DNA from: Trochalopteron elliotii
Lineage: Eukaryota; Chordata; Aves; Passeriformes; Leiothrichidae
DNA length: 64,000 nucleotides
Direction of reading: 5' to 3'
Assembly (NCBI GenBank): GCA_024734555.1
Contig: JANPWX010000247.1
Coordinates: 3,448,152 to 3,512,151 of the forward strand
The translations under genes were made by a program, and so were the position numbers. The notes under the pieces were generated by a model. It worked only from the letters and a program-made list of their open reading frames with translations. It ran no database searches and was not told where the DNA came from. Every line of letters begins with the position of its first letter. Within the stretch, counting starts at the first letter, position 1. Below, piece after piece: positions 1 through 14,057 of the stretch.

Positions 1-3000
1 TTTCCTATGGTAGGAAGGCAGACAGAATTGTAGATTAGTTTGAAATCCAGAAAACTGTGGAAGTTTATTTGGTGATCTGACTAGACTTTTTGCCTCAGGC
101 TCTTAAAAAAGGCAACCTTATTTCAAATAACTTTATATTTTGCTACAATGCAGAGCTGAATATTGGCATTGTGGCTTTTGAATCTGAACTGCTTTACAAC
201 AATTGGATATTTTGGGATGGTTAGTCTGGGTGAAGTCCAAATCTGGCCTACAAATATTTTTATTTTGCCCTATCAGACACCTGAGCTGGTTTGTTTTTTT
301 TTTTTGTTTTTTCAGTTCAAAGCTCTTCATGACTAAGAAAAATGCAGTTCTTTTTTATTGTAATAGGAAATTGAGACAAATTGACCATGCTTAAGTCATA
401 AGTTTGCCTAAAGTTGGCTCTCAGTTCTGTGCCTTCACTATGAGAGTATTTTTTTCCCCAACAGAGCAGTGAAATCCAGTACCAAATGTAGAGGGAATGT
501 TGCAAGAGAAGAGAAATTTTATAAATCACCAAGACAAATGCATAGAATTATATGATGAAGAGAAATGTAAGGATCACTGTCATTTTTATTGCCAAGAATG
601 ATTGATAAAAGAAAGAATTGAAGTCTTTATTGGGTTTGTGTTTCTCATGCTAAATGGATAGGTGGTCTTGCATAAATCCTGTTTCTAGAAGGTCTGGCAG
701 TGTGAGAAAGCTAAGTTTATCATTCTTGCTTTAAAACTGACTTAGAAATCTACTGATTGCAATTTCCAAGATATATCCAAGAGGGCTGTAAATAGAACAT
801 TTTTCTGTTCATCATGCTGATATCTTGATATTATGCATTGTTCACATATATACACAGAGTTCATATGTATATGATATGTATTAATAAACTATTTTTTTAA
901 TATAGAAAATTCTGCAATCTGTGTTTGACGGGGGAACGTAATCAAATTGCAAAGTCACAAAGTCTTGGTAGAAAACCTTTTACCTTATGGTGATGTTACT
1001 TACATCATATAAGCACTTGTCACTGATTTGTAACTCCTATAGGTTTGTCTTGCTACTCATCCCATGAAATATTAATAACTGCCTTTAAACCCTGCTCCTA
1101 AGTGGTTGAGGCCCATCCTGGAATTCATGATGTTTGGTTTGGGCCACTTCAGGGAAGTGAAAAAGCCTGAAAATCTCAGTCAAGCATGATATGAATATTT
1201 AGGCTGAAAGTTGATTTCACATATGACTTTTTCTCCAATGAGAAAAACCATCACATATTCTGTTCCACTTTTCTATATCATGGGTGTGTGTGGATCAACA
1301 TACACAATAAAAGTGTGGGTCTTCATTGGATTCCAGTTGATTTTACATCTGAACAGATGAAGCTGAGGACCATTTGACCAGTGTCTAAGTAAGGGAGGGA
1401 GGAGATGAAGGCAAGTATAGAAAGAAGAGCATTGATCAACTAGACAAACACACAGGATATTTTTAAGAGTATGAAAACATAAACAGCCTTTCCATCAGTG
1501 ATTGCATAATTTCTGAACATTATCCTGTCAGACTAGACTCTGTTTCCATCTCACGCACACATACACACAGATACAAAGAGCTGTCTCTAGACAGGTACAA
1601 GATTCACTTGTACTTGGGCCTGACTGCTTTCTCTGACACTTTTTTTGAGTGGCCCTTTCATATGTTTTTTTTTAGCTAGCTAGGAAATTACATTTAAATG
1701 TTGTCTTAGCAAATCAAGGCATTTGACCAGATGATTTCCAGAAGCTTAACACATTTTAATGCTCTCTTTGACTTCTTTGTCATGTGACAGTAAACATTGA
1801 ATTTCCCAAAATCTCATTTACAAAGCTTTACTTGCAAAGAACAGACCTGAGTATCTACTTTGTTTGAGAGATTGCTGTAAATCAAGACTGTCCTATCCAT
1901 GTGGGTTATCAGCAAATTTTAATTTCAAAAATTGATCTAATAGGCCCCATTGAAAACATGAAGGGCAGTCTGCCCGCTATGTTTCTAGAAGATACTCCCA
2001 ATAACAGAGATCATAATGCAGAGAAGTCTCTGCCACAAAAAGTGCATTGCTAGAGGAGATTACAAAGAAGAAGGAAGACCTTTTATTTCCTTGAAGTGTA
2101 TTTTGCCTTATCTCAGCTTTGCTAAAAGTTGATTCATGAAACTCCATGTAAACAAGGACTCTACAGATTTTAGTCCTGTTTTATATGGAAATATAATTAT
2201 CATCTGTTATTAATTGTATCTACACTGGAAAACTGCATGAGCTTCTACCAAAATTTATCTTTTAAGTAACTATAGCTCATATAGTGTAATTTGAAAATGT
2301 GAAGATTGAAAGTGGAGAAAAGGGAAGAGGAAGAAGAAATGTAGGCTAAGAGCTCTTTGCTATTAGTAGTGCAGCTTAAGAGACTGGATGAGAGCAATAA
2401 GAACAACTTCTCTTCTGAGGGATGTTCCTGATGGGCACTGAATACTTGCAAATCTAGTTATTTGCAAATCTGTGTCTTGGCAAGAGCTAATATTTTGTTA
2501 TCCCACTAAAAGTAAATAAAAGTTGTAGTTGATATGCAGCTAGTCCTCCCAACATACATGGGGGAAAGAAGAAAGGAAATTTTGAAAGGTTGTAAATGTA
2601 ATTTACTTACATAATCCTCTTTCTATGCAAGAAATGTAAAAAAAGGGGAAATGTGCCATTCTTTAATTTGTAATGGACCACAAGATTTTCTGAAAAAAGC
2701 AATTAAACTTGGCTGTAACATTTAAGATATTCTAATTTACAGAATTTGACCGCTGATGACTCCAGAGCTGATAAACCATGAACTGTAATTAATGTTTTTT
2801 GCCACACGTCTGCACTGACTGCTGTGGTGTTCTAAGTGGGGAAGTATAACTATGTTATTTCTAACTTTTGTTTTGCCAATGCAATCTCCTGACCACATAG
2901 AAAAGAACTCATTCTAGCATTTTTTTAGCAAATTCCCTTCAAAATACTGCTTAAACCTTCAAAAAGTACATTTAAGCTGTCTTAAAATTTGTGTACTTCT

Positions 3001-5308
3001 TCCTAAAGCTGTGAACCATCCTCTTATTCTAGTCTCATTTTGATTCAGGAAGGGTACTGCTTCTGTGAATGTTTAGAACAGGAGGGTATTCAATTACTCA
3101 AAGCTAGATATATCTAGTCAATTTGTGGCAAACTATTCTGTGATGTGCTTCTAAATATTGAAAAATGCTCCTGTTGAGGCAGACAATTCAGCTGTAAGCC
3201 AGCTTGCATCCATAAAAATAGCAAAAAAAATTCTCACGTACTGTAAATATTCATTTATTAAAATGATCTTTAAACACGTTTGTGATAGATGTAGTATTAT
3301 TAATTATTCCATATCACAATGGACTACTCTTTAAATCTTTCATAATATTATTAACAGTTTAATCAGTTTGCATTGTTAATAACCTCAAAAGTTCTTACTT
3401 TGTAAAGTAATGTTGGAAAATTAAAATAAGAGTACAAGAACTATTCTAAAATAAGTATGTGAATGCAATAATTTTAATTTTTCCCTCTCATTAAAATACA
3501 AATTACAAAAAATACCTCCCATGCTACTGCAGCATTTCAAAAGCAGTATTATAATTTTGCTTAGGCAAAAAAACACCCCAGAGATTTATGGTAATGACAG
3601 AAAATATGTATGAAAAAAGCATATGCCAATAGTATACAGTATTTGGTCTTACTGGGATACATGTCAGGAAAGCAGTGGATTTTGTATGAACTTACAGGGA
3701 GATGAGCACAACTCATCCGTTTTTTGGATTACATTTTTCAAAGCTGTTCAGCATATGTGTTTATTTTCCTAGTCTTCTTGAGAAAATTCTGTTCATGGCA
3801 CACAATGGTTAAGAATAACTCACTAGGCACAATACACTCACTAGGTCTGGTAAATGATTGATTCTACTGAGGATTATTTTGGGATTGTGGTTTCTATCTG
3901 GGCCAGTCCGCCAGGGACCGTCAGAACAGTTGTAACTTGACTTGAGTGCCCAGACGGAGATAAGGCTGTAACTGAATCACTTTGTCATCATGCCTGGACA
4001 TGGAAGTTGGATCTTGTCCAACAGTATAATACTTTCAACCACTGCCAGCTCCAAGTAACATAGTAAGCCTGGAGCAAATCACAGGAGAGAAAAATTATTT
4101 TTTGGCCTTTAGTTTTGGCGGTCTTTTCCCCCAGTTTGTATTTTTCTTGAAACCTGAATTCTCTCCCACCCTACAAATGTTATTACATGGACAAAATACA
4201 CATAGCCACTCTAACATAAGGAGAAGTTCATTCTAGTCATTTAATAGAATTAGGTGTCCTTGTTAAATTAAATATTCACCTATCCAAATGGTTGGGAAGT
4301 GTAATAAAGAGGAACCAATACGGTTTTGTTAGAGATGACAGGATTTGTTTGGGTCTCAAAAACTGGACAACACTGCTTGCAGTTCAGGCATAGACAGAAA
4401 TTGATTAAAATGTACAGTAGTCTGCAAACACAGGGATGTGTTTCTTAAGCTAGTAAATATGACAGTTGCAGATAGCAGATATTTTGGGTGAGCAATGGCA
4501 GGACATGACTGTTTTACTATCAAAAAAACTATTTACTGCCTTAGGTACCTGGCTTTCTGAGCAGAACACACCTGCATTGTTAAAAAACATAACATTCAGT
4601 TTCCAAAGGTTGCTGCCCCATGAGTCATATAGACAAAACATATAATTCCGCTCCAAAACATATGGATCGCTATTGAAAATTAAAATTAAATTCACTCTTT
4701 CATTAATAGGTTGCATGTTATTAATATTTTTTTACCTTGCATAAAAATACACAAAATCATTCACAACTCAATGGTGAATATAGATGTCTCCCCTCATCTT
4801 ATTTTAGCTTTTAGGCATAGTTAAAATCACTTCAGTTTTAATCTCTTTTGAATGGATATTTTTTTAAAGCAAAATACAAGCCACAACATTTTTGTGAAAG
4901 GGAATTTATTTTTTGAGAAATTTCAAATTATTTAATTTCCTAAAGAAGAAAATCTCAGCATGTCAAGCATGAAAATAATAAAGAATAGTTATTTATGTTG
5001 CTGCTGCTTAGTCTTCATTAGTTTTCGATGTCTTTTAAAGTATAAATATTTTTAAATAGAGTGCTTAATGGAAGGCTAAATCTTTGTTGTGTATCTAAAC
5101 TGCTTTCAGGTAGGAAGGGGCAATTTTCTGTGGTTTGTTTAACTTTCTACATGAGAAGGCCTTATTAATTCATCGTGTCTGTCTCCATTATTGAAATGGT
5201 TGTTCTTCCTTATTCTTTTAGGCAGAAACATTAGTCTTGAAGGTAATTGTCTACATTTACAAAACTAAATTTACATAACTAAAGTTAACATTAATATGTT
5301 ATAGATGT
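1..5308. other. AT-rich unique sequence, no gene seen
   Basis: No convincing coding region on either strand. Open frames are under 90 codons and show no family resemblance. The stretch holds only short T and A runs (for example a T-run near 294-305), AT-rich patches near 840-900 and 3240-3480, a 10-base direct repeat at 2446/2462 and another at 3818/3836. A slightly GC-richer patch near 3895-3970 has a short imperfect inverted repeat but no assignable identity. Confidence 0.7.
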
Positions 5309-5401
5309 AGAACCAAAGTCGAGAAACTAATTGGCTTCCCAAGTTCACACAGACCTTGGGCAGAATTGCTCAAGTCCAAGATCAGTGCTCCATTCACCAA
5401 A
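5309..5401 (+). repeat. Old MIR/CORE-SINE-like fragment
   Basis: The block reads like the 3' half of a MIR-type SINE: a segment resembling 'cccaagttcacacag', then a stretch matching the usual 'gggcaga..t' part, then 'aagtccaagatcagtgctcc' and 'attcacca', in the family's normal order and spacing. MIR-type CORE-SINEs are ancient and present as sparse, diverged relics in birds. No flanking duplication is visible, as expected at this age. The call rests on remembered consensus order rather than an alignment. Confidence 0.5.
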
Positions 5402-7778
5402 GGTGTTCTGAGTTTTGTCAAAGCATTTAACAGAGAAAAGCTGTCCAAAAGCTATATAGTAGGTGAAAGGAAGAAGAGAAGCATGTCCAGACTGGAAAGT
5501 GTGTGGCTGATAAATTCTGTACTAATAAAATTTGAAATATTAAGGTCAATATTCTTATATTAGCCTTCAACTACAACATGGATTTGAAATCAATACAATG
5601 AGGAATGTATGTTGTAGTTCCCATTGGACCAAACCACATTTATACGTCTCATGGAATTTTAGCTGCTAAAATCTGTAAAGACGTAAGATGTGGGAAATAA
5701 TTTGAAAGCCTGAAGTAAATTCAAACTCAAAAGTATAGAGGAAGAGATAACAAAGATAAAGGGCTGGGATGTATTGATCAGAGTGATATTGAAATGCTTT
5801 AATTTTTTGTAACATATATTTATTAAATAAATTTGAAAATTTCAAATAATATGATACTTTTTGAGTTCTGTTTTATATAAAAAAAATTAAAATATTACTT
5901 TTCCTCTGTAAAGCAGGAAAAAGTTAGTTTAGCTACAGGAAGATGCAAACCCCACAATCTTGTAAGAAAAATACTTAAAGAAAACATAACCATAGCAAAT
6001 GGCTATTACTTTTGTACAGTTCAGCTGCCAGAGCTCTGATGAGGCTAACAACAGCAGTTTTAAACCTTCAAAACCTTCTTCCTTAAATATGCTTATTATG
6101 CTCTAGCCAAGGACCAAGCAGCTAATCAGGGTAGCAGGTGGTTGTTATTTCCATGACTTTTCTCGATATTGTAGAAAGCATTTTCATTTTGAAGAAAAAA
6201 AATCTCACCCCAAGCCATTGGGGTGAAGAAATGACGAGAAGATCACAGAGATCCCAAGATGCAAATGATCCAAGAGCCACTAAAGTGAAAAGGTTGAAAA
6301 TAGACTTTTTCTGCTACCCTTTCCACTGCCTACTGTCCTTGTGCATTACTAAATAAAGGGTGTTGCCTGGACTGGTTTCATTCTCTAAATGAGAAATTTG
6401 TAAACTCTTTCCAGAAGCCTGCATATTTCATTTTTGCTTCCCTTACAGTCCTCAACTGAATTATGTAGAGAAGATTGAAAAATATATCTTGGAATTATTA
6501 ATTAATGCAATATATATCCAGAAAAGAAAATTCCTTGACTTTTTGTTTTGAATTTTTTGTTATAGATACCTCATCTTTTTCTCTCATGTATTTTTTTTTT
6601 TACTACAGTCCAAATAATAATACAAGGATAAACTGGATTCTATTGTGATTCTTTCATTATCAGCAGAATAATAATTTGCATTGTAATTGCAAGTGTTTTA
6701 TTATTCATGACCAATCAGAAAGAACACTGACTATCTTCAAAACCTCAATTAAATTTCAAGGCTCACAGTGTGAAAGGGGTGGCTGTGGGAGTGTAGAACA
6801 GTCATGATTTGTCCCTAAAAACCATGAGCAAATTTGATTGCAGAGACAGAAAGAATCCCCACAGGACCATTTTATAAAGCATTTTTTCCAGATTCTTTTG
6901 TGCTGTCAGTCTCTGGATTAGAGAAATAACCTTACTGCTCTCTACCACAAAACTTCTCAGATCAAAGTTGAATTAAAAGCTAACTTTTAATGGAACTTCA
7001 AGGAATGCAAGTGCAAGCTGTTTAGTCATAGTAGGCATGACTTCTTATCAGACATTCGTCATGATGCACATTACATATAGCTTTAAATATATGCATGTAT
7101 AAACACTTCTTTATCTTTGAAGGAAGAAAAGCCTAACCCATTTTCTTTCTGAGATTTCCACTGACTGATACCTTTAGCAGGGGCAAAACTGGTCAACCAG
7201 AAAGATCCCTGATGAACTCAGTCAACAGGCTGAACACGACCTTGGCAGCTGTTTCTGCTTTCAAGGTCATGACAAACCTTGCAAGTTGCTTTCCTTTCCA
7301 TCCCTTATAGGATTAAACAGCAATATGGTAAAAAACAACTAACTTACAGATAAGTCTCAAGAGAAAATTTTTAAAAAATAAATACATAAAATGGGGACAT
7401 ATAAGGTTCATAAAAATGTCCATTCAGGGTCACATGCAAGGACTATGGCTCCTTTTTTGCTGCTGTATGCTACACCTCTAGCTAAAGGCAGGCTGTTACG
7501 CTGCACGTTTAGAATTTTTACCCAACCATCTCCTGACTTTTTTAGTAGAACCTGCTTCTCATAGGATTAAATTAATAAGATAGGAAGAAGTCATTATTCT
7601 ATTCATGTTCTGAACTAGAGGTACTCAGATTGTAGCCTATGAATTAAGACTGTGAGAAAGGATTTAATCCTTTTTTCCGTCAAAAGTTTAGAAACCCCAG
7701 TCTGAGCATGAAGAATAGGTAAACCATCTCTGGGAATAAGTGAAGAAAATGTGCCTTTTTTTCACTCCCCACAGCCAT
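5402..7778. other. AT-rich unique sequence, no gene seen
   Basis: No coding region or recognisable transposon found. The only marked structure is a perfect 9-bp stem with a 4-base loop at 6205-6226. AT-rich patches occur near 5800-5900 and 6480-6610. Confidence 0.65.
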
Positions 7779-7841
7779 GGAAGGGAAGGGAAGGGAAGGG
7801 AAGGGAAGGGAAGGGATGGGAGGGGAAGGGAAGGGAAGGGA
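7779..7841 (+). repeat. (GGGAA)n pentanucleotide microsatellite
   Basis: About a dozen units of the purine pentamer GGGAA, with one degenerate patch (GGGATGGGAGG). It ends only about nine bases before an assembly gap, so the true array may be longer than shown. The long open frames drawn across this repeat and the gap are artefacts of Ns. Confidence 0.95.
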
Positions 7842-7850
7842 TAGTAGAAC

Positions 7851-8240
7851 NNNNNNNNNNNNNNNNNNNNNNNNNNNNNNNNNNNNNNNNNNNNNNNNNN
7901 NNNNNNNNNNNNNNNNNNNNNNNNNNNNNNNNNNNNNNNNNNNNNNNNNNNNNNNNNNNNNNNNNNNNNNNNNNNNNNNNNNNNNNNNNNNNNNNNNNNN
8001 NNNNNNNNNNNNNNNNNNNNNNNNNNNNNNNNNNNNNNNNNNNNNNNNNNNNNNNNNNNNNNNNNNNNNNNNNNNNNNNNNNNNNNNNNNNNNNNNNNNN
8101 NNNNNNNNNNNNNNNNNNNNNNNNNNNNNNNNNNNNNNNNNNNNNNNNNNNNNNNNNNNNNNNNNNNNNNNNNNNNNNNNNNNNNNNNNNNNNNNNNNNN
8201 NNNNNNNNNNNNNNNNNNNNNNNNNNNNNNNNNNNNNNNN
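7851..8240. other. Assembly gap (390 Ns)
   Basis: 390 consecutive N bases immediately after the GGGAA repeat. Nothing can be said about its content. Open frames spanning it are not real. Confidence 1.
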
Positions 8241-8927
8241 GCATGGTAATTCTGAAAACTTGCCTCGGGTCAGTGAAGTAACAGTAAAGGAAAAGATGAA
8301 ATGCGATAATAAGATCAGCTTGTAAATTGTTGGAATTCTTTTTACAATTGCTTCTAAAATTTCCACAGTAACTATGAAAGAAATATGGTCCCTACATAGT
8401 CACGTATTATAGGTGATAATATGCTCTGCTCAGCATTTCATGTTAAGCAATATAGTGAGATTTCAAAACCTCAGTTCTGGTACCTGATACATGCAAAGCA
8501 GAATGTCTGTCAAGCGGTCATGCAATGCTATTGGTCACATATATTCAAGAAATACCCAATTCTGTGTGGAAAAAAGGGCTGTTCTATGAACTTGCATAGA
8601 AAAATTTCTTTGAATTCTCTTTGCATCCTATTATACTTGGAACTGATCTGATTATCTGTCTTCTCTCTTTTAAAGTGCATACTATTAGTTGGCATTGTGG
8701 CACAAAACAATTCTGCTGCTTCCCTGAAGGAGAGCCTAAGATTTCAAGGCACAAAGAAATCCACATGATTGATTTCTTCTTTTTTGTATTGCGTGCCTGG
8801 AGATGTTGACACAGAAGGAAGAACTATAGTATGTAAATTAAATTTTCTAAATTTCTTAAACCTCTAGAAAACCCTGGAATAAATCTAGTAGTTCCATGGC
8901 TGCAATAATTTTCATTTGGGACCAAAA

Positions 8928-8947
8928 AACAACAACAACAACAACAA
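8928..8947 (+). repeat. (AAC)n microsatellite
   Basis: Six to seven uninterrupted AAC units. Confidence 0.9.
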
Positions 8948-9424
8948 TGATAAAAATCTTCCCACACATTTAATTGAAAAATTTACTTATTTTTGCATAG
9001 CTACACCACAGCATTGCTTAATCTGTCCAGATCTTTTGTGTCCATATTTCCTCTGTCCTTTTTTTAGACAATGCTGTCTTCCTTAAGGACTTAATTTCAT
9101 GTCTTTCCAAGACCTTAATTTAAAATTATTTTTCTACATTTCAATGGATGGTCCTAAAGCACACGAAAAGGTGGAACAGGTTAGCAGGACAATAATTAGT
9201 TAAGGGCTGGAGGGGGAGAAGAGATTGGAAAAAAATACGTTTCTCTCCTAGTCAGCAAAAAATAATTTTGTTTCTTATGGTTTTTCTTTTAAAATCTTAC
9301 TCTAAAATATTTGTAAACAGTAGACAAAGTAGAAAAAAATAGATAAAGGATTAATGCATAGTATATTTATGTACTAAAAATAGATATGTATAAAATGTAA
9401 GCAAAGAGAACATTATTGGGGTTA

Positions 9425-9486
9425 TGTGTGTGTGTGTGTGTGGTTTGGTTTCTGTTTGTTGTGGTTCTTTTTTTTTTTTTTTTTTT
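9425..9486 (+). repeat. (TG)9 dinucleotide repeat and T-run
   Basis: Nine TG units (9425-9442), then a G/T-rich linker and a 19-base T-run (9468-9486). Confidence 0.9.
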
Positions 9487-10649
9487 AAATCTTTTTTCCT
9501 GGCTGAAAGCTGTTGCCTGGGTCCATTTCCAAAGAACTAAACATATAATTATATAACATGTAATTATTCAGCTTTCCAATTATATACAGCAGGGTCAGAA
9601 ACTTCCTGCATTTGCATGAAAGGACTAATAAATTGGGTCTCAACACCTGGTCCTTGCTTGAGGAAAACAAATTTACTGAATGAAATCCAAGGGTAAGAAT
9701 AAAAGCATTAGCACTTTGTATTCTCATTTTTTGCCAAATATTTTTGGTCTTAGTAAAACTGAGGATGCTGCAGTAGAGTTAGGCTGGAAGTCTCAGAAAT
9801 CTTAAGTGCCTTAACCCTCCTAAGAACAGATAAGATCTTTAAGGAAACAAAGAATTAGAATTATTTTTCTAATTCTCCAAAGACATCAATACAGCCTAGC
9901 ATATTCCATTATGGAAGTTCATTACAGGGTACATCCTGAACAGAAAAATAGATGGCTTATTCCCCAAAGAAGATTATTTAATTCTAACCAAGGTTTTTTT
10001 TCCCTATTACGATTGGCACTTTTCTTCACCAAAAATGTTGGTAGGAGTCCTTCAGAAATTCTGGTCTTTTAGATTCATTTATCAAGGGATTAAGAGAATT
10101 CTTAAGTATTCTCAGTGTGTTCATGTTTTCACCCAAGTTTTTTTCTCAGCTGTTGTCAACCAGGTTTCATTAATTTTTATAGGGTTAAGAGAAGTAAAAT
10201 AGCCATTTTTTACTTTTAAAGTACTGACATTTTTGTATGGAGTGGCCAGTCACAATTCTATTCATGTTGAATACCAAACATAGCTACTTAGTTCATTGTC
10301 AACTTCTATCAGGAAAAAATACATCACCTAAAGGCAAAAATAAGTCAGTAAAGTGTTGAAAAAGTGAAAATTTGCCATATGTCCCACCAATTCAAAGCCA
10401 TGTGTAGGAGATGGGACAAAAATTTGATTCCAGATTTTAACCATGAAGATTTTAACCATGTTCATGCTGAATCCTTCAGTGTAAAGTAAAAGTCCAGAAA
10501 CTATATTGAAATTTGCAATGGTTGGGAAGGTCCTGAAGGTCACTTTATGTTCAAGGTGTAAAGATGCTCAGAATGAAACTCAGAACACTAGAATAGAAAC
10601 ATTTAAGCCTGCAAAAAATTAACAAATTAAAAAAAAAAAAAGAGAGAGG

Positions 10650-10745
10650 ACAGTCTAGTGGAGGACATGGTGGTGGTGTTAGGTTGACAATTGAACATTA
10701 TGATGTTTAAGATCTTTTCCAATCTTAATGAGTCTATGACTCTGT
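10650..10745 (+). mobile_element. CR1 LINE 3' tail fragment
   Basis: Carries the diagnostic CR1 3' UTR sequence in plus orientation: 'gtgttaggttgacaattga', a diverged target segment, then 'cttttccaatcttaatga' and a degenerate terminal octamer repeat (two imperfect copies of the ATTCTATG type). It lacks any coding part, so it is a 5'-truncated copy, the usual outcome of CR1 retrotransposition. Divergence suggests an old insertion. Confidence 0.85.
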
Positions 10746-13700
10746 GGGTCAACTTTTTTCTTCTATATCTGGTTGAACATGTGTTGGGATGTTTACTTCA
10801 ATTTTCTAACTGATGAGAGGCAGTAACACAAGTAGCTTCTCCACCCAATATGGTGCTTTGAGCCCCTTCCTCTTTGTTACACCTGATTTTTAATGTATTT
10901 TCATATGTCTAGATTAAAGACAACTTACATGTAAGAATATTCCAGTTTGATTTCTCTTTCTTCCTTCTGTGATCATAGTTATATTAGGATTGCTATACTA
11001 GTTTAGATTAAACTATATTTTTCTCTACTACAAAATTTGATGTTCAGGTCACCATCCACAAGATTTAAAATCTGTCTTCGATTTTCTATTTATCCCTTTT
11101 AAACTTAAATAAACCTTTTCTTATATTGAGCAGATTGACAGAACTGTTTAGAAACCCCTCATACATCTGATTCATTCATCCCACAGTATATTGTTCTTGT
11201 ACTTTATATTATGTGTTTTCCATTTTTAAGAAAAGTGTTTATCACACCACTACTCACTTTAAACTGTAAGTAGGTTTCCTCAGCCTTTGGATGAACTCAC
11301 AAACATTTCTAATTGCCGTATACCCGGCTTTCTGCTCAAAGAGTGATCCAAAGCCTTGTAAGAGATATTAAGTAATCACTGATGATTCGATCATACCTTG
11401 AAAAGATAAAAAGTGATGGATTTGTTGGATTGAAAATATATGTTATTGAAAAGATAACAAATAATGGATGGAAACAATGAAAATGATGGATTTTCAGTTC
11501 CTTGCATATAAAAATGGAACACAATATAAAAACTGAAGGAGAATTTTTAAATTGGGTGCAGTTTTAAAAACACATGAGAATTAATAAGTGCTCGCATCCT
11601 AAACCAAAGGATGAAATATGGACTCATACTGTTACAGCAGCTCCCTCAAGCCAGTGTTTTCTTCATAATAATAGGCATATAAAGTATTGATGTTTTCATA
11701 GCCGAAAAAGAAGCACCTGTAGATCTTGTTACATTTTTGAAATTTATAACTTGTTCATGTTCTCCATGTCATCATAGTCCAAAAAACAACCATCTTTGTC
11801 TAGCCTTTTGGAAAAATTTGCTAAGAGCATTTGCTCCACTGGTCCCTCAAAGCTGGAATAAATCTCAATATGTCCATCAGAAAAAAAGACAGGCTTTCCA
11901 AATATTTCAGGAGGTCTGTGGGACTTTGAGGACCTTTATTCATAAATTATCTTAAAAAGGTAGTCACATTTTTTTTACCAAGCTCATTTCCCTATTAAAA
12001 GTTTTAGGAAAAACAAACACATAATAATTTTGTTTTTTAAAAAAAGTTTTTCTAACCACATTTACATAGCAACACAACAGTGTTATACAACAGATCTGTC
12101 AAATTGAGAAAATATTATTTTTACTAAAAAAAAAAAAAGAAAAAAAAAGCTTAAGAACCACATGAAGGACACAGTTTCATCTAATGTGTTTAAAAAATAT
12201 CCATGTCTCAATCCATGATAAATCTTGCAAAGATCTCTCCTGCCTTGAAGTGGCTGTTTTTATGCAAAGGTGCAGAAAGCCTCCACAGAGAAAAAATATC
12301 ACTCTCAATATTATCATGCTCTGAACTACAGAAAACAAACTGAAGAGAAGTACCCACAAGCTTACAGGGACTCAGGTTTCTGTGGGATGTAGCACTAGAA
12401 ATGGCATATAATTTTTAACCAAGAGCCTTAATTTCTTCAATCCAAATAAACTTCATGATGCTTCAAATGGGGATGTACATACTTATCACCATGATTTCAA
12501 CAGCACTGTCTAAATCTAGAAGTAGATGTCTCTGCCTTTTCTTCTCTGTATTTCTTGCACTGAGCTAACTTGAAATAGCAGCTCAGGTCCCTATAGATCA
12601 AACTGAAAAGAAAATATAGCATCTGTTCTTTCAAGAACATTCTTATCCATGATTATTTAATGGAAACTCATCCTCCTCTCCCCTCTTCTGCAAACAATGG
12701 TCTGATAATCACCTAATAGCTGTCTTCAGTCACAGAGGTGTAATTACAGAAATAACCTAATAAAACCCACTAGTGTGCTATTTTTTATTATCAGCATAGG
12801 GTATCTTTTTAGATGAGTGTGGAATAGCTATAGGTATTAGTCTTTAAGTTTCAAAACTCTATTGGTGAAAGAAACTAGCACAAAGCAAAAAATATTATTC
12901 CATTTTACTCATGTAATAAAGAAACATTTAGAAGACTGGAAAAAACTTTTCCTTCTCTATTTTACTTGAAAACATAAGCTGGTTTATGATCAGCTATTGC
13001 ATTTTAAGGATGAGGCAGAGAGGAGAAAGGAAAATCAATTTCCATTTGGAAGATATTTAAATAGCTTTGTCATGGTCTGCCCTGAGCTGCTATTTCAAAA
13101 CATATCTGAAGTGACTTATAATTTCATTTTCTCACCATCTAACATTCATCTACTTCCAATCTCAGTATGAAACTGATTATAATTCTAGCAGGACTCCACC
13201 ATCCCGTGATATTGGCTAGCATTTAGAAATTCCTAGTCAGTGAGGGTATCTAGCCTCATATTACCCAGAGGCTTCAACCATAGATTTGATTCTAGTCACT
13301 GTTTTCAAAAAGATCCCAGTATAACTTTAGCCTTTTAGCATTGGCTGTTTAAATCATATAATAGTTAGGAGCTGTGTTTAAGAACTCTGTTCAGAGGCTG
13401 CTCTCCTGCAAGCACAGGTCAAAGTTTCTGCTTGGCATCAAACATTCCCAGCTAGTCTTGTTTAAGAAAGAGAGAAATCGAATATTCACAGTTCCTTTCC
13501 TCCTTGTAAAATAATTCTGGAGTTGTTACACATTTAGTGGGAACATCTGGATCCATGGATAAAAGAACACAGCTGTCTTATATGATTTATGATTCCATTT
13601 TCCTGTCTTTACCCGGGGCCAATTTCAGTCTTTTTTTTACTCTCACCCCCCATCCTTTAACTCATATAACTGTCATTCTTAAAGTATTTTAAGATGGTTC

Positions 13701-13990
13701 TCACTTTCTGACTGTCCCAATAAATCCACCTTGAATTTCTTATGCTTGTTACTGCAGCATTGGTTAAACTGACAGATATATTAATCTTTGAACAGAAACA
13801 TTCTAAGCAGAGGTTTCTAATAAAAATAACAAAATAATGAGGGTTAAAATTAAATAAAAATTTTACTTTCTAATGTTAAGATTTTGCACTGTAATATGCT
13901 TCATGCTCATGTTAATTCTGCTGAGAAATGCCAAAAAGAAAAAACCTATTTTATCCTATTGAAAATTATGTTTCTTAATGATTCACATTT
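10746..13990. other. AT-rich unique sequence, no gene seen
   Basis: No coding region or repeat family recognised. Contains A-runs near 12127-12148 and scattered short open frames without resemblance to known proteins. Confidence 0.6.
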
Positions 13991-14057
13991 ACAGTTGGAC
14001 TTGATGTTCTCAAAGGTCTTTTCCAATCTAAATTATATTAGCAAATGATTCTATGAC
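13991..14057 (+). mobile_element. CR1 LINE 3' tail fragment
   Basis: Short plus-strand match to the CR1 3' end: 'acagttggacttgatgttct', 'aaaggtcttttccaatct', then 'atgattctatga'. Only the last ~65 bp of the element remain. Confidence 0.8.

Larger units (their letters stand above)
8241..10649. other. Unique sequence with simple repeats, no gene seen
   Basis: Apart from an AAC repeat (8928-8947) and a TG repeat plus T-run (9425-9486), nothing recognisable. A 14-base direct repeat occurs at 10432-10445 and 10447-10460. A 12-base A-run with GA repeats precedes the CR1 tail that starts near 10650. Confidence 0.6.

Noticed and set aside
7680..8366. Open frames of 160-228 codons across the gap
   Set aside because: They are created by Ns and the GGGAA repeat; no sequence supports them.
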